A DNA stretch of 64,000 nt from Trochalopteron elliotii (GCA_024734555.1 JANPWX010000214.1:1457317-1521316); one strand, 5' to 3'; numbered from the stretch's first letter, positions 23,367 through 37,884 are shown. A program made the numbers and translations. Notes: a model not told the origin generated them from the letters alone.

Positions 23367-25223
23367 CCATACATAATCCATTGTGAGCGTGGTTTGGTAT
23401 GAAGAGTGAGGTTGGCAGGTCAATATATCCTATTTTTTGGTTTCATTGGTGCATGTCTTTACAGTTAAGATATTTCTATGCTGGGTTTTTGCTTCAGGCA
23501 GTATTTGTTACTGGGACTGCCTGGTTTGAGTGTTGCCGCCTAAATGTTTCTATTATTTCAGGGTGCAAGACTTGGAGAAACCTGTTGTTCCACCAGCATT
23601 AAAATTTCTGATGGCAGATGAGACAAATCTGGTGCAGCCGTGTTTTGACACAATGGCTGGTTTCTGTTTCTGAGCTGTGTTTTTTCTGCCCTGTGATAAA
23701 TTTCACCAGTTCTTGCTGGTTTTTTTAATTTCTGGGAAGAAGAATGCAGTTTGTTCTTGTTGGGTGGAGACTTCTATTCTCACAGCACAGTTTCCAAGAA
23801 TTCACTTTTCTCTGATCTTGCTCAAACTGTTCCAGTGACTGGGAGGGCACTGTACCCTTAGCATGACTCACAGCCTCCAGGACACCCAGCCAAGGCAGAT
23901 TTGTCTTTCATGGGTGTTCTGGGCCTGGTGCTGAAGGAGAGATTCTCAAAGGCCACAGAAAGGAAAAAGAGAGTTTCCTGGGAAAGCTGAGGCTTGATGC
24001 TGGAGGAGAAAAACATACTGGCTGCCCAAATGGAATGGGCCTGAGCCAGAGGAAAAAGCAGCCTGCAGCAAAAAGAGGACGTGACCACTGTTGAAAGAGT
24101 AGTAACTGGAAATTCAGGAGAGCAGGACCCAAGGGGAGAGATAGAGCTTGGTTGATGGGAGATGCAACTCCCTGCTGAGAGAGGCTCTGAGGCTGTGGGG
24201 AAGGTGGGAGCAGCAGCAAGATAAGCTGAGGCAGGCACACAGGAACAGTGCCAGGCAGGCAGGCCAAGGGCAGGAGCAGAGGTATTAATCTGGATATTAA
24301 TCCTGCTGACACTTGCTTTTTGTTCACCACAAGTACTTGCTCACTTAATTGCTCTCCAGAGATTCGCTCTCCCCATCCACACAACCGGGTTCAAGGGAAT
24401 GACTGCAGGATTTAAACATACATACTTAGAAAGAAAATACAAATGTAAGACTTTGACTGTGGTACAGTTCTCATGTACACACATACTCAGCTATTTTTTC
24501 AGGACTGTCTCTCTCATTGTGCCAATACTAGCAAATTAAACAGTTCAAAGGAGCATCCCCAGGTAGTGGAGCTGTCAGAGTTGCCTCCAGCACAAGGCTG
24601 GCCTGTGCCACCCCCTGCTCTCTCAAACCATTCCTAGATGCATGTTGGAAGCTAGGACAGCCTGGGTTCCTTCCCATCAGATGTGATACCTTACCAAAAG
24701 GTCTGAGGGAATTTAGTAGAAGTGGGTCGGCTGCCCTCTCGGTCCAGGCACCATCCTGGGCACGCTCAGTTGACAAGCTCAGACACAGTTTTATACAACA
24801 CTGCAATCAACTTCCAATTCAACATTCCCCATGCTTGGTGGGGATTTTATTATTATCGTGTGTCTTTAACATATGTTATGTCTTAGAAGACAAAAAATTC
24901 CAGTGGCTGATTTTTCTCAGATCTGTCTAGCTCTAATTAAGCTCCTAGAAGCTGGCTCAGATTGAGCATCCTCAGAAATTTCTTACAGGTATTAGAATGC
25001 AAGAACCAAGTTTGTAGTGCTGTATTGTACAGCTCCAGAATGGTGACACCCTTACAGCAGTAAGGATTATTTCTTATACTGCCTTCTGTTATTGCTAATA
25101 TTTGCTCAAATCATTGTCATAATTGCAAAGAATTGTGATGTTCACTTTTATCTCTGTAGATTGGATCCTCCTACCCATGACTCAGGTCTATACTTGGAAG
25201 ATTCCTTTGTTCGTGGGAGCTCT

Positions 25224-25254
25224 GAATTCATTCATTCATTTGTTCATTCATTCA
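25224..25254 (+). repeat. (ATTC)n microsatellite
   Basis: Tandem ATTC tetramers, interrupted once by TTTG, make a 31-bp simple repeat. Confidence 0.9.
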
Positions 25255-28200
25255 GGCATCTCCTCATGAACTCATCCCTCGTAATGTTCCTCCATTTTTT
25301 TTCAATGGGTCACAACTTCAGGTATTGAAATACTGAACTACTGAATATTACTTCTCACCTGTGAAATGAGAAAGACTTGGTTTTTACAGTTTATGGATTA
25401 TTAATGTCAGAGAAGTCACTGTTTTCATAGCCTGCAGAATCACCACATATATACACAATGTGCAGTGTTTCTAATGTTGCAGATATGGAATGGCAAGATT
25501 CTTCATTATATTAAAGCAGGTATACCCTGTGGCATTTTTTATTTATTTTATCTCATTATTCCATTAATGAAATTTTTAGTTGTTGCTGGATCAAAAAAAA
25601 AAATAGGTATGACAACATTTTTTCTACCATTCAGTGATCTTTTGTCTTTTCATTCATCAGACTTTAAAGAAAAATATTTTCCTTTATATATCTTTTGTCT
25701 ATCAAATAAGTTGATTTTGTTCATATTTTTCAAGCAGAAAACAGAAGCATATGACTGAATACAGTAAGAATCATGATATCTTGTACTTCTTTTTATGTGA
25801 GAAAGTGACACAAAATTTGGAAAAACAAAAAAATATATGCTTAGATGCTACATAAGCTATTACCACAATCAAATGCTCAGTCTTTATTTTCTTATTCCTC
25901 CTCTTTCTAGACACAGTTAATAATTTATATACGATAAATTAATTTACATAACATATTCACTGGGCACATTTAAATTCTAAATAATTGCCTTGAACAACTG
26001 GGATAATGCTACAGTAAGAACATAGCAGAGGAACTACTCAGAGCATCTTCAAATCTTTGAAAAGGAGAATTATTTACAGTGATTGTCAGATTAAGGTAAT
26101 TACAGTACCAGTATACCATTCTCCTATATGTCAAAGGAATGTTTATTTTTAAATCAAGCTAAATGGCTCTATAGGCTATTAGGATCATTTTATGATGATG
26201 CTATAGCTGAGACATCTCACAACAGCTTAAATTTATATGTATAATAATGGTCTGCTTTGTTTAATACATATTTTTTGCTAAATTGGTGTGGCCTATTTTC
26301 TAATGTAGATTGGTGGCAATGTGTTTGTTTTAGGAGAGAGGTTCTGCTCCATAACGTTGTTTGTGCAGACTGTGCAATGTTACCCTCTAAGTGTTTACTA
26401 CATGGGGCACTAAAACTCAGATTTATGCCACTTCTTTAGAGGTGGTAGTCAACTGCAGTTGCTATTACAACAATTCAATTTTTGTATAATACACAGTAAA
26501 CCTCCACTGAGAATGGTTTTATACTCTTTTAATGCACTCCATATGCTGAAAGAAATAGTTTGAGATTAAGGGAGGCTTATGGTAGACGCTGGCTAAACTT
26601 CTTGTTTTCATTCAGAAGCCCCAGAGGCTTGTAACAGCCCAGGGCCAGCATCACACCCCAGCCCAGGGGAGGGCCGGCTGCCACCTCTCTTCACCCTCAC
26701 GTGTAGACTTGTGCAGGGGCTGAGCAGGCCCAAAGAGATTTAAAGTCACCATCCAGCCTTCTCTGGACCACTGTTTCTCACATCTTTGCCTCACCTGCCC
26801 AGTCTCCCATTCACCTCATACATTTCTTGTGTTTTCTCCCCATGCCCCAGTTTTGTACTATCCAATATAAAAAACAGCCATGAAGAAACTTCTCCTCTAA
26901 TCCTTCTGCTCTTTCTCTTATACTGGCACATTTTTTATGTATACACACAATTATGGATCTACGCAATCTTTCTTACCCATAGTCCTCCAATTTCTGTTTC
27001 ATTTTTATGTAACTTAATAATGTGTTTGGCAGTAAAGAAATATAAAATATCCTTTTATATTGAAAGTGAAATTTTGAAAGGAGATAAGCCAAAAAATAAT
27101 CAGAGTTATAGATGGATTCAGTATCTCAATTACTGACTTCAGAATAACAAAAGGTGGTCAACATCTCCCTGTACAGAGGAGTGCAAATGTACCCCACTGC
27201 TGGGCAGATACACAGAGAACTCTCTATCAAATTTTAAAAAAGCAGTTTCTCGTGCAGTTGACCATGTGCCATTTACAAGCAGGGACAGTAGAGATTGGTT
27301 TGTGAGGCAAGCTTTGTTCCCAGACAAAGGGAACTGTGCTGATGGAGCTGGTTGGATAAAAGAAACTTCAGCTAGGACAGACCACAAGAAACAGAGCAAT
27401 ATGAAGTCCTCCAGACCTGGAGGGAACAGTGTCACCTCTAACAGTGCAGCATAAATCCAGCTTTTAGTTCCCAATTCAGTAAGTGCTTGGTGACTAATTT
27501 TGTATGGGTTGCATCAACAGATACAGCTACAAATCTACAGTGGAAAATAGGAAAGCAAAAAAAATGTAATAGATATATAGATATATAAAATATATAATTT
27601 TATATATTGGGCAAATCAATACACCAACAGTCATGGAAAATCCTGAAGTAGCATTGTTCAAGGAACAAGAAGAGCCTGGCTGCAGCATCCCAGAAATATC
27701 AGAGCTAAGACAGCAATGATTTACGAGAACCAGAAATGAAAATTGCAATAGTCAAGTCATGTGATTTGGACATGGTTAAAGATTTCAAAAGAGCAACAGC
27801 TGGCACAGGTCTGGGTAGAGCAACTCACAGCCCATCAGGATGAGTTGAGAGAAAGGCAGACAATATCAAAGCCAACTCATGATACCTGCCTGGAGAATGA
27901 AGTAGAAGGCTGAGTTAAGGGAAATAAGTATATCCCAGAGAAGAAAACAGTCAAACAAACAAACAAAAATGTTTAGGGGTGGAGGAAGTTCTTTCTGAAA
28001 GTAAGTAAGATTGTGGTGTAGTCTGGAAAGTGAGACAGTGAATAGCAGAGGGAGGGCTGGGTTGAAGAGAGACACAACGGTGCTGCTCAAAAAACAGTTG
28101 GAGCAGTACATTTGGAGACCACTTTGAGCAACATTAAATTGATTGACATTCCCTGGAGACAGTGAACCTTAGTGAAAAAGCCTGTCTGTAACTCACTTGG

Positions 28201-30649
28201 AAAAACAGTGTGCAAATAAATAAATGTTCCCGGAAGAAACTACATTACCACAGGAATTAACTTATGTGAAATTTGTCAAGTTAAATGCTTCAATGATACT
28301 GGTTTCACCATATGTTTGTAATTTTTTTTCTTGCAGAGCAGCTGGTATTTTTCTAGGATGTTCAGGTCATGCCCCTATTGTCTAACCATGACTAGCAACA
28401 TTAAAACATTTCTCAACAAAATAAAGTCTGAAAGCTCTTTCTTAACTAGCTGCACATTATTTTGTTTCTTTCTCTTTGTTCTTCAGATGCAGTTCAGAAA
28501 AGTGTGGACTCTTTTTTAGGAAATCAATCCCTCTTTAAACAATTACAATTCCTTTTTTTTTAAGCTTAATCACTTTGCTGAGAACGTGACTGGGAATTGA
28601 AGACATCATTATCAATGTTTTTCAGGGAAATTAAAGTGGGTGAGAAGAAAAGGGTTACAGTGGGTATTGCTGCTGTAACAGTGCTGGGAAGGCCAGGCAG
28701 CCTCTCTGCAGCAATGTGGGCTTTTGGCTGCTGCAGTTAATAAACAGGGGCCTGACAGACTGGCATGACAGCTCTTTCCCTCTTGTCAAGAAACTGCTAT
28801 ACACTATCATCAGTGCCTGGGAAGAAAATGTAAAGTTTATCCTGAAGCTGAGAGAAATCAGTGAGTAGTAAAGAATGGGGACATGTCAGTAATGCAGAGT
28901 GAGAGAGGTGGATCAATTTATAAAGCAGGTGGTAACAGGCATTCTGAAAATGGTCAAAGTAAAATTATACATCTGAAAATAAGAATGGCGGCTTGTATTA
29001 TGCATCAATATTCTCAAAAAAAAAATAATTGCTCTGCAGGTAACATTGTGTATAACTGATTGAACATGAGCTCTGAGCAATGTACTGTCATCCGAAGTTA
29101 TTTTTGGATTGATAAATACATATATACCTGTGAGGCTGTAGAAGTCTTTGGTGGGAATAACTTTAAACTTTATTCCTTGTCTAGACACATTTGAAGGGTT
29201 TTTGCAGCTCTCTCCATGACTAAATGGAAGTTACTTGGTGGCTACAGTCCAGCAGTTATGTTCCATCTAAAAGTTTTGAGCATACCTGCATGCTGCATGA
29301 CAAACTTCATGGGCCTCCAAGGTGGAAATTCCCTTTCTGTGCCCTGCACATGCATATGGGCCTGAAGGAATGCAGAAATGGCAAAGATGACAAAGCCAGG
29401 GGTAGTGTCCTGCACAAGTTACCAGCACAAGTCCAGAAACTGTTTCCTGCATCAGACTGGCATAGCAACAACAACTCTGCCACAAGACAGGCTTTGTGGT
29501 GGAATAGCACAGCTAAAGAGCACGCACATCTCTGTGGACCAGCAGATATGTCAATTCAGTGGCTTTATCTCAAACAGTCTGTCCTTTGCTACACTGTTTC
29601 TGTCAGCACACTGTTTTCTTGAGCAGGCAGACCCTGTCTGATACTTTCTCTTCTGATATTCCTGCTATTGCTCCTTTCTAACCCTATTTTTTATGCCTCT
29701 TGGCTGCTTAATGGGAGCCCAAAACATGGCCTGCAGTGAGGTGGCACCAAAACTCTGGATACAGCTCTCCCTTCATCCACGGAGATGCAGGGAAGACAGC
29801 CTGGAAAGTTTTCCAGGAGCTGCTGGCAGTGACAGTGTGGATCCTACATGGATCTCCTCATGCCCCTGTCATGGCAGGGCTCTCCCAGCCCCTGTGCCAG
29901 CCTGTGCACCAGAGCACGCTGCTGCCTCCAGTGCAGAGCAGCCAGGGACACCTGAACAACAGGGAGGAGGCGACTGGAGAAGAGGTGTAAAGCTCCAGCC
30001 ATTTTGGTACATATCCATTGGGCAGGGCTTACCTAAAACCACTGCCAGTCCTTTCCTGGGGAAATGCCTTGAAAGAAATCAGGATGTTCCCCAACAACTG
30101 TCCTTGCATAGGGTCCCCTGCATGGACACCTATGGTGTGTGAAGAGGCCAGAGGCCAGATTATATTTCCTCCCTACCTATTTTCCTCTGCAATGGTAACT
30201 GCCTGCCCAAGTTCATTGCACACATATCTGTGTGTGCACCCCCACCTTCTCTGGTCAGAAAAGGGCAGAGTTTACCCCATTGTTGTGCCAGATGGAACCA
30301 CCACTGATACTGCTCTGCTTTGAGGCTTGTGATGGCTGCAAACTCCAGAACCTCCTTTCCAGGGAGGCAGTGTGTTTCAATCCCACTGCTTGCCCCTGAG
30401 GCTTATTGAGGAATTCCCACCTCCTGTGAGCAAACCAACCCCGTCAGGAGATAAAGCCCAGTTTTAAAGAACTACTGCCTTGTCTTACAAGCACTGAAAA
30501 TCAGTGAAACTTGTCCTCACTCATTTAGACAGCCTGTGTATTTTTTTTATTTTTGTCTGAAAACATTCCTAAATTCCTCCCTGGCTCTAACTGCCGGCAA
30601 TCTGGGGTTTGCTATTTCACAGTCAGTGTTTCCACATGGACTGGAAGAG

Positions 30650-31038
30650 GGTGTGGTCTCCACAACCCCTTCCGGGGAGCAGTTAGGGTGTCAGTTCTCA
30701 TGCCCAGCTCTCCCCCTCTCCCTCATCCTCCCTGCAAAGCCAGAAGTGCTCCCAGGAGCGGTGGATGTCGGGGTTAACACTGCACCCAGAGGAGTGGGCT
30801 GTAGCCCCGCAGCCCCCAGGCACAGCGCTGCTCGTCTGGGCCCCGGCAGCTGCCTGGTTTCTCTCTCTGCAGTGCTCAGAGCAGTGTCGGAGGAGACCAC
30901 ACCACGGCGGTGCCTGACACTGCCGGCGATGGTCTCCAGCACTGCCTGCGTCGCTCCCTGTTGGCGGCAGCTGCAGCCCAGCTGTCTCGCTCTGACCCCG
31001 AAAACAGGCAGCACTGTAAGCACCGACCTGCTTTTTAG
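30650..31038. other. CpG-rich patch, candidate exon or small CpG island
   Basis: This patch is clearly richer in G+C than its surroundings (about 60% by eye). It holds about 18 CpG dinucleotides in 370 bp, whereas CpG is otherwise rare in the window. Inside it, a pyrimidine tract plus CAG at about 30858-30872 and a GTAAGC at 31016 could delimit an exon of about 143 bp (30873-31015, plus strand). One frame is open through this exon and reads to a stop at about 31036-31038 (it includes LRRSLLAAAAAQLSRSDPEN), but several frames are open on both strands. I recognise no protein family. It may equally be a GC-rich repeat fragment or an old CpG island. Confidence 0.3.
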
Positions 31039-34000
31039 ACCACACAGGCAGTAATCTGGAAATTACACATCTTTTTCTGGACACAGCCCTTCAGCAGAAG
31101 ACAGAAAATCCCTCTCTCCTTGTCCAGGCGCATCCTCGACCTGCTGTCTGGCTTCCCTGCATTCAGCATGATCACAAACATCTGGCTCAATTTCTCTTCC
31201 CATCTGGCCTATTCCTGTGGTTTCCCTGCTTCAACTGACATTTCCTTCCTCTCCTACTTTACAAGGAATTCTTATAATCCTTTCTACATGTTTTTCAGAA
31301 TGAACAAGAATTAACAAGCACCTGTCTCCATACTCTGCCAGTAACTGTCTTTCAGCTTAATAGTCCTGGTGCTTCCCATACCCAATTTAGGGGGAAATTA
31401 AATAGAAACACGACATACCAGGATCTTGAGGTATCACACAAATTAAAAACGCTAAATGGGTGAGGAAGTCTAACTTTCCTCCAGGGAAGGCAAAATGTAT
31501 TCTCTTTGCTAATGCTTGGGGGATTATCTGAACCTCTTAACCTTTAGGAAGTACTAAAGATATAATATTTAATTTTTTTCTTCTCTATAAAGAAGAACCC
31601 TGCTTTTCTGGATTGTATATTAAAAACAGAGGATGAACTGTTTAATTTATTTTTTAAGATTGCTCTGAAAGCATATTTCAGTAGTAGAGCTGAGAATATA
31701 GGATGTAATATTTAGGGGGTTTTCTGGAATGTTACATAGTATCTAGAAGTTATATTTAGGAAACTGAGTGATATTAGAAAATAAAGGAAAATATAGGCAA
31801 CCTGGCATCAGAGAACAGCCAAAGACTAGAAAGGCTTCAAGAATTCAGCACAGAAGAGGAAGGTGACTGTGATTTCTAACCTGTAAGATTAGGAATAAGG
31901 ATTTAGTGAACTGGATGCTCTTGAGACCATTATATGAGCACGCAGACAAAATTAAAGATACTTTGATCTACAGTTCCCATTTAGGAAACCCTAAAATTAG
32001 CTGCAGTATATCTGAGGTGCTGAGTGTATCTCATAGACCACTGAGCAGGTCTGTAATTAACTTTGGTTCTTTGAGTGCTAAAGGACATGTGATTGATTAT
32101 CATTCAGACAACAGGCCTAGAAAATGCAGCTCTGTCATGGATATATGAATATATAATGCTCCCTGCTAATTCTAGTTCAGTTACGTGGTTAGTATTTGGA
32201 CAAATTGCTTGATTTTGGAAAAAGCTATTTTTAATTTCACATTTTAATATTAAGATACACTGGATAAAAGTGCTCTGGAGAATGAAAGCTAGCAGCAAGT
32301 GCTGAAGACACAAGGCCAAGCTCAGAATCCTGGGGTTTCCTCTCATAATCCTGACTCCAACCAAAGAATATTTTGGGGAATCCTCTCAAACCAGCTCTGG
32401 CTAAGGACCAGAAAGTGGCATGGCCCAAAGTTGCCTGATTCTCCGCCAAGGAGGCACTAAATGTACCCTTCTGCCACATCTGCCAAGCACCACTTGAACA
32501 CCTGGTGAGTTGAAAAGTCACCAGAAAGGCTCCCAGAGTTGAAGTGGCCTGAAACAACTTTGGCAGAGCCCTGGAGCACCCCATTGACAGGAAAAATCTG
32601 AGGGAATGTTTTAACTCCTTGTTATTAGACAGCATTGAAAGTTTTACTGTATTTCTAATGAAAAATTGTTTAGAAAAAGGGACAGAATATTGAGGTTTCA
32701 ATTCACTTTACTGAGCTTACTCATTAAATTAAAAATAGTTGCTGAGAAAGGTTCACATCTTTTCAGCACAGAAATCTTATCTCATTTATATTACCACTAG
32801 GTGGCTCAAAATGAAAGCAAAAAATACAGCACTCACTGCTCAATCCATGACCAGAATGAACATGACTTAAAGACTACTACAGGCTGTCTCATAATTGTCA
32901 TGCTTCAAAACTTTCTATAAATCATCAAGTTCCCCAGGTTAGTGATAAATACTCACTTGAGAGAGCAGAGCTGTCACAGCCTCAGACATGTTATAGCTCT
33001 TAAAGACAGATGTTGCTTGTGAATGTGTGGGAGAGCAACTTCCAAAAGAATAATTTGTATTTTTCTCCTTCTTAAAATCAATTGCTATTGAATGAAGTTA
33101 CCAAGTGACAGAGAGTGATAGAAGTTGTTTAAATGCATCTAAAGGACAGAATTATCACATTACTATATTTTAATTTATTTTAACAAATCATCTGAACGAG
33201 TAACTTGGTTTTTTTCATAGTGATTGCCTTTATTTATAACAGCAGCTTATGACTTGGGGTTTAGCTTTCCATTACACATTGGTTTAGATTAAGCACAAAG
33301 CTTGCAAATCAAACCCATCTTTACTTGAAAGTAACTTACGGATAGGCAAGACTCCTGGGTATAGATATATATCTGCAATCAATCAAACCTGCTGCCTTAG
33401 CAGCACTTTGCTCTTTCCAGGTCAAGTAAAATAAATAGAAAGGACAGTTTCTGTAGAACTTCAAGAGGCAGATTATGTTATCAACTACCTTACAGCCAGC
33501 CATTATCCTACCACTGACATATGAATTGCCTCCTACTGAAGATAATGGGACTTGTTAAATAGGAGGGTGTCAGACAGAGTGAGAGAGGGACATAGAAAGG
33601 ATTTCTATTTTCTCATAACTCAAATACAGTTAGTGTTGCATGCAAATCTCCCATTTCTTACATGAGGCAAGACAGGGTATGAGCCACGAGTATCTCCTCA
33701 CAGGCATCCTCACTTTTCCCATGCAAATAAAACACTCTCACAGAAGCTGTAATCTGGGCAGTTAAAATACTCTTGGACAATAAACATGCTTTCATGTGGT
33801 GGCTCACTGAGGAAGATTCTGGTACCCACATGTGATCATCAGGGCTATAACTGAGAACTGTTGAAAGAAAGAACTCTCCAAGAGAACAATATCCAGGCTG
33901 ATACCAGATTCCCACAGTCTTCCTTGGCATCTCTAGAAAAATACAGCATGTGCTTGTTTTTTTTATCTTTCCTGTTTGACCAGGCACATTCAGACCTAGG

Positions 34001-36340
34001 GAACTGTTATGTCAGAAGCTGAGATGAAGCTGAGGGCCTTAAAACCTGCATCAGGCTGCTGGAGCTCAGTGTTTCCTTGGGAAGCTCCCCAGAGCTCACA
34101 CCAACATACCTCCAGCCATGGAAGGATAAAAACTCCCTCTGTCCTATTAAAATAATGGAAGGATCTTGTCTTTTCCCTCCTACAGAGAAAGACATCCTGA
34201 GAGCAGCAATGCCAACATGAAGGAAACACACAGAACACCCCTCCCTTACAACAGACCCCTCAGTTGGAGGCATCAATCTGTTAAATCAGATACACCTTCA
34301 AAATCTTCACAAGTGCTTTGCAAGTTGGCCTCTTTCTACCCCACTTTCTACCAGGACTGAGTTGTCCTCACAGTGCACACCAACTTCACCCCCAGGCTCA
34401 GAGGCACAGTACGTGGGTACATACTGTGGGTCCTGGAACAAAGACCCTGCCCAAAGATACCCCAGATGGCTCTGAACACTACACCCTGCTCCACAGCAGA
34501 GCTTAGAGGCAAAAAGGTAGGAATGGTTCTTCCTTTAGGGGTGCTGAACTATTCACATTACTTTATTTACCCTGCCAGAATTTTATTTGGTATTTTTCCT
34601 TAAGAGCGAAATTTAGCACTGGCAAAATCCAACAGAGCTAAACTTCCATGGTACAAACCTTGTAGTGATGTCATAGGAGGCAAATGGTGACCTTGTGCAT
34701 ACCTGTTACAAGATGTAGCAACTTGCCACAAGAAATAACAAGTTCCCTTAGATACTTGTTTTTACTAGCTCTTACATGCCTTTCATAGCTTTCATGTTTG
34801 TGAAACCTCTCCAACAGTCCTTGCTGGGGATGTCACTGGCTGTCCCCAGATCCATAGAGGCAGGCATGGAGTGTCTTGGGCTGCACACCAAAGCAGCATG
34901 CAGAAAAATCATATATTCTCCACACAGTGACTGCACTTTTTGACTTCCAGCATACACATCTAAAAACTCTCATCTCATCAGTACTATCTTGATAAGGCTG
35001 GTCTTGTTTTGTGTGCTGTTGTTTTCTTGAACTTCCATTGTGCTTTGTGCATGTGTGCACACACCCAGGTTTGCTGTACTTTTTGGTTGTCTGCCAGCCC
35101 ACTGGTGCTGGAGCTGCTGTTGAGTGAAGATTTGTCTCATTTTGATGCACCACACACTGGGGCACATCTCAGCACCCTGCTCCTGATGCAGAGCCCACTT
35201 CAAGGTCCCTTTCCTGATTTTCAAAGCCTCCATGCCTACTTATGGCTACAATGACAAATGATTTGTCCTTCTCATGAAAACAAAACAAAACAATTAATCC
35301 CATGCTAATTTGCTGAACTATAGGAGCAAAGTTGTGACCAGAAAAGGCTGAACCTTCAGACAAGGTCCAAAACAAAGTAGAAATAGATACTAACAGCATC
35401 AAATCCAAACAAAATCTGAAACCCACCCCTGTGCGATCACTGCTGGAGCTGGTTCCCAGACCAGGTCACATTGCTGCTTTCCAACATGAGTCTGGTTCTT
35501 GTGGCTGAGTGCAAAGGCAGATCCCTGTCTTAAAAATCTTTTAAATACAGTGAAACAACACTATGGTAGATGCAGATGCTGGCTGTAACCTACAAGTGTC
35601 CTTCTGAAATGTGTGCATCTGGACTGCAATATTTGCAAAATGAAGCCTTTATTCTGCAGTTAAGTGGTATACAGGCTGTGCAGACATTCAGGATACTGTA
35701 CTTGTTGTGTGTCCCTAAAGCAGGTGCTGGATACCCCTGGAGCTCTAGGCCATAGTTTCTGAATCCAAAACCCTGTCTGCAACATAACCATGACTTCTCA
35801 TAGTATGAAGGAGATGCTCTTAGGAAGTCTTCCTGCCTGGGGCCCAGCAGGGCCACCACCTATAGTAGAATGAGACCAAAGGGGAAAAGTAAAGGATCGA
35901 GGATTAGTTTAGGCAAAGATAGTCTGAAGGTTTTAAGGAATTAGGAGTTGTAGAGCTGAGTAATAAATGTCAGCATTTTGTGTAAAGACTGATTGGTTTA
36001 GATGTGTCTCTCTCTGTGCCCTTCTAGCAAACATTAGGGGTAGATCTGTGGAAAGTAAATATCCTGCCACAGGCCAGACCCATCTGGGAAAGAAAAGTGC
36101 TGTAGTTCACAACTGCTCAGCCTGGCATCAAACTGGCTGGACTTTCCCATATCCAGCTGACTGCCCTGCCCGTGGTGTGGACAGTGTGCCTGTTGTGGGC
36201 AGATGTGTGTCTGCTCTGCTGAAAAGGACAAGGCATGTCCTGGTGCTCTCTTCAAAGTCTTCCCACGCTGAGGAAGGAGAAGGAATAGCAAAATGAGAGG
36301 AAATATATGGGAAAATAAGGTTCATGGTTTACAACTGTAT

Positions 36341-36391
36341 CTTTTTCTTTTTCTTCTTCTTCTTCTTTCTTTCTCTTTTTTTCTTTTTCTT
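36341..36391 (+). repeat. Pyrimidine (CTT/CTTT)n tract
   Basis: About 50 bp consist only of C and T on the plus strand, with CTT and CTTT units. It is a simple repeat, capable in principle of triplex formation. Confidence 0.9.
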
Positions 36392-37861
36392 GTTTAAAAG
36401 AGAAAGACTAAGCAGGCATTTACCATCTTTTTTTTTTCTAAAAAGGGAAATGTCTGTTCCTACAGTGCCACCTTCAGTCCTTTTTTGCTTACAGTCTTAA
36501 TTTTACCTAGACTGTTAAATTTTCTGTAGTTCTATTATTTCTGTTAGTAAAGGTTCAAATAAAATAATTTCTGTGCATTTCTCTTTGACAGTAGCTCCTA
36601 TTGCCAAAACATAACACTCTTCAGATCCGGGAGGCAATATCTAAACATTTCCAAACAGTGGTAAATGAGTCTCTTGCATCCAAACATTTTCTGGACTGAC
36701 AAAGCAACCAGTTGTTCACTGAGCAGGTAATGGGTAAGTAGCAGTGGGGGGAGGGCTACATGGAGCCAGTGTATAGCTAAGAAGGTGGCGTTTTAACCAA
36801 AAAAATGTGGTAGGTTCAGTGTATGCTGTATGTAAGGTATGGACCCACGGATATGAATGCCTGTGGTGATAACAGAATTAATACAAGCAGTAACAAATAC
36901 AGGTGCTTCTGTCAGAGGATCAAACAATGGAATTATCAAAAAATTATGGCAAACATACACTGGCAAGGTCATGTGTGACTTAACATTTTGCTGAACATGC
37001 TTATCCTCAGAATTGATAAATTTTATACCCAGACCATTCAGTGCAACTATAGCAACTGTTTTGTCAACAAATACATAAATAGAATGGGAAATACATTCTT
37101 ATTAGTTTTTGTAATTGGAACACATTTTGATATGGGGAAATCTAGTCAATAGTACTTAAAGAAGTACTGTGCTGTTTCTAGGATATAAAGCTGGTGTCAC
37201 ACTCTTCTCCACACCACATACTGATAAAGAGACATGTGGTTATCTTCTCAGAAAACAGAAATATTTGAAGTTCATTAAGCAGAAATGTTCGTGTCAGAAC
37301 ATGTGCTATGCTCCCAGGGTCTTGTTCCCAGGCATTGAAGGTGGTGTTGCATGTTCACAGTCTGCATCAAAGACCACGGCTGACAGTGACCACGTGGCCT
37401 TCAAGAGGCCACAGCGTAAGGAAAACAGAAGTTTCCACTTGGCAGAGCCTCACTGGAATGTTTTGTGCCCAGTCCTGACCATTACCAGAGCCTCTGTCTT
37501 CCCTATTGTGATGAAAGAGCCAGCTCTCCCACACCCTGGGCTCTCAGAGGCAGCACAAATGTTCTCTCATATGTCTCTCAACACAAATGTTCTCAGCACA
37601 GTCCTGTGCTGGCATGAGGGGCTGAGGCCAGGGCTGTCAGACTCCCACAGCCAAGCACCAAGGAGAAGGGTGGAAAGGAGCTGTTGTTCACTCACCTGTG
37701 AAGAAAGGAGGTGGCAGGAGCTTTCCAAGAAAGCTGGGAAGGGCTGCAGCCCCATGACTTGGGCATTCCTCAAGACAGAAAAGAGAGAAGTCAAGGGGAT
37801 GCTGGTTTGGTAGTTGGCTGTGAGAACTGTCTTCATTTTATGTTGCATGTGTACATATCTC

Positions 37862-37884
37862 TGTGTGTGTGTGTGTGTGTGTGT
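37862..37884 (+). repeat. (TG)11 microsatellite
   Basis: Twenty-three bases of uninterrupted alternating T and G form a typical dinucleotide repeat, likely length-polymorphic. Confidence 0.97.

Larger units (their letters stand above)
21000..30645. other. Unannotated stretch, no gene seen
   Basis: No gene or named transposon is recognised. The sequence is AT-rich with an A-rich low-complexity run at about 21395-21475, a 24-bp palindrome at 23343, ATTC repeats at 25224 and an AT-repeat region at about 27565-27610. A purine-rich, GC-richer patch at about 23840-24290 keeps two overlapping minus-strand frames open (126 and 158 codons), rich in Leu/Pro/Ser and without a recognised domain. A GC-richer patch at about 29690-30140 has a 149-codon plus-strand frame, likewise unrecognised. 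I do not call any of them genes. Confidence 0.55.

Noticed and set aside
23858..24384. Two overlapping minus-strand ORFs rich in Leu, Pro and Ser
   Set aside because: They arise from a purine-rich plus strand read in antisense. Low-complexity composition and no family.
24380..24400. GGGTTCAAG-type tRNA T-loop-like motif
   Set aside because: No cloverleaf, A box or acceptor stem can be formed around it.
29693..30142. 149-codon plus-strand ORF in a GC-richer patch
   Set aside because: Overlapping frames are also open, there is no recognised domain or splice context, and composition explains the openness.
30691..31084. Two overlapping minus-strand ORFs (110 and 128 codons) over the CpG-rich patch
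   Set aside because: They overlap each other and the plus-strand frames. GC-rich sequence lacks stops in many frames at once, so none is independently supported.
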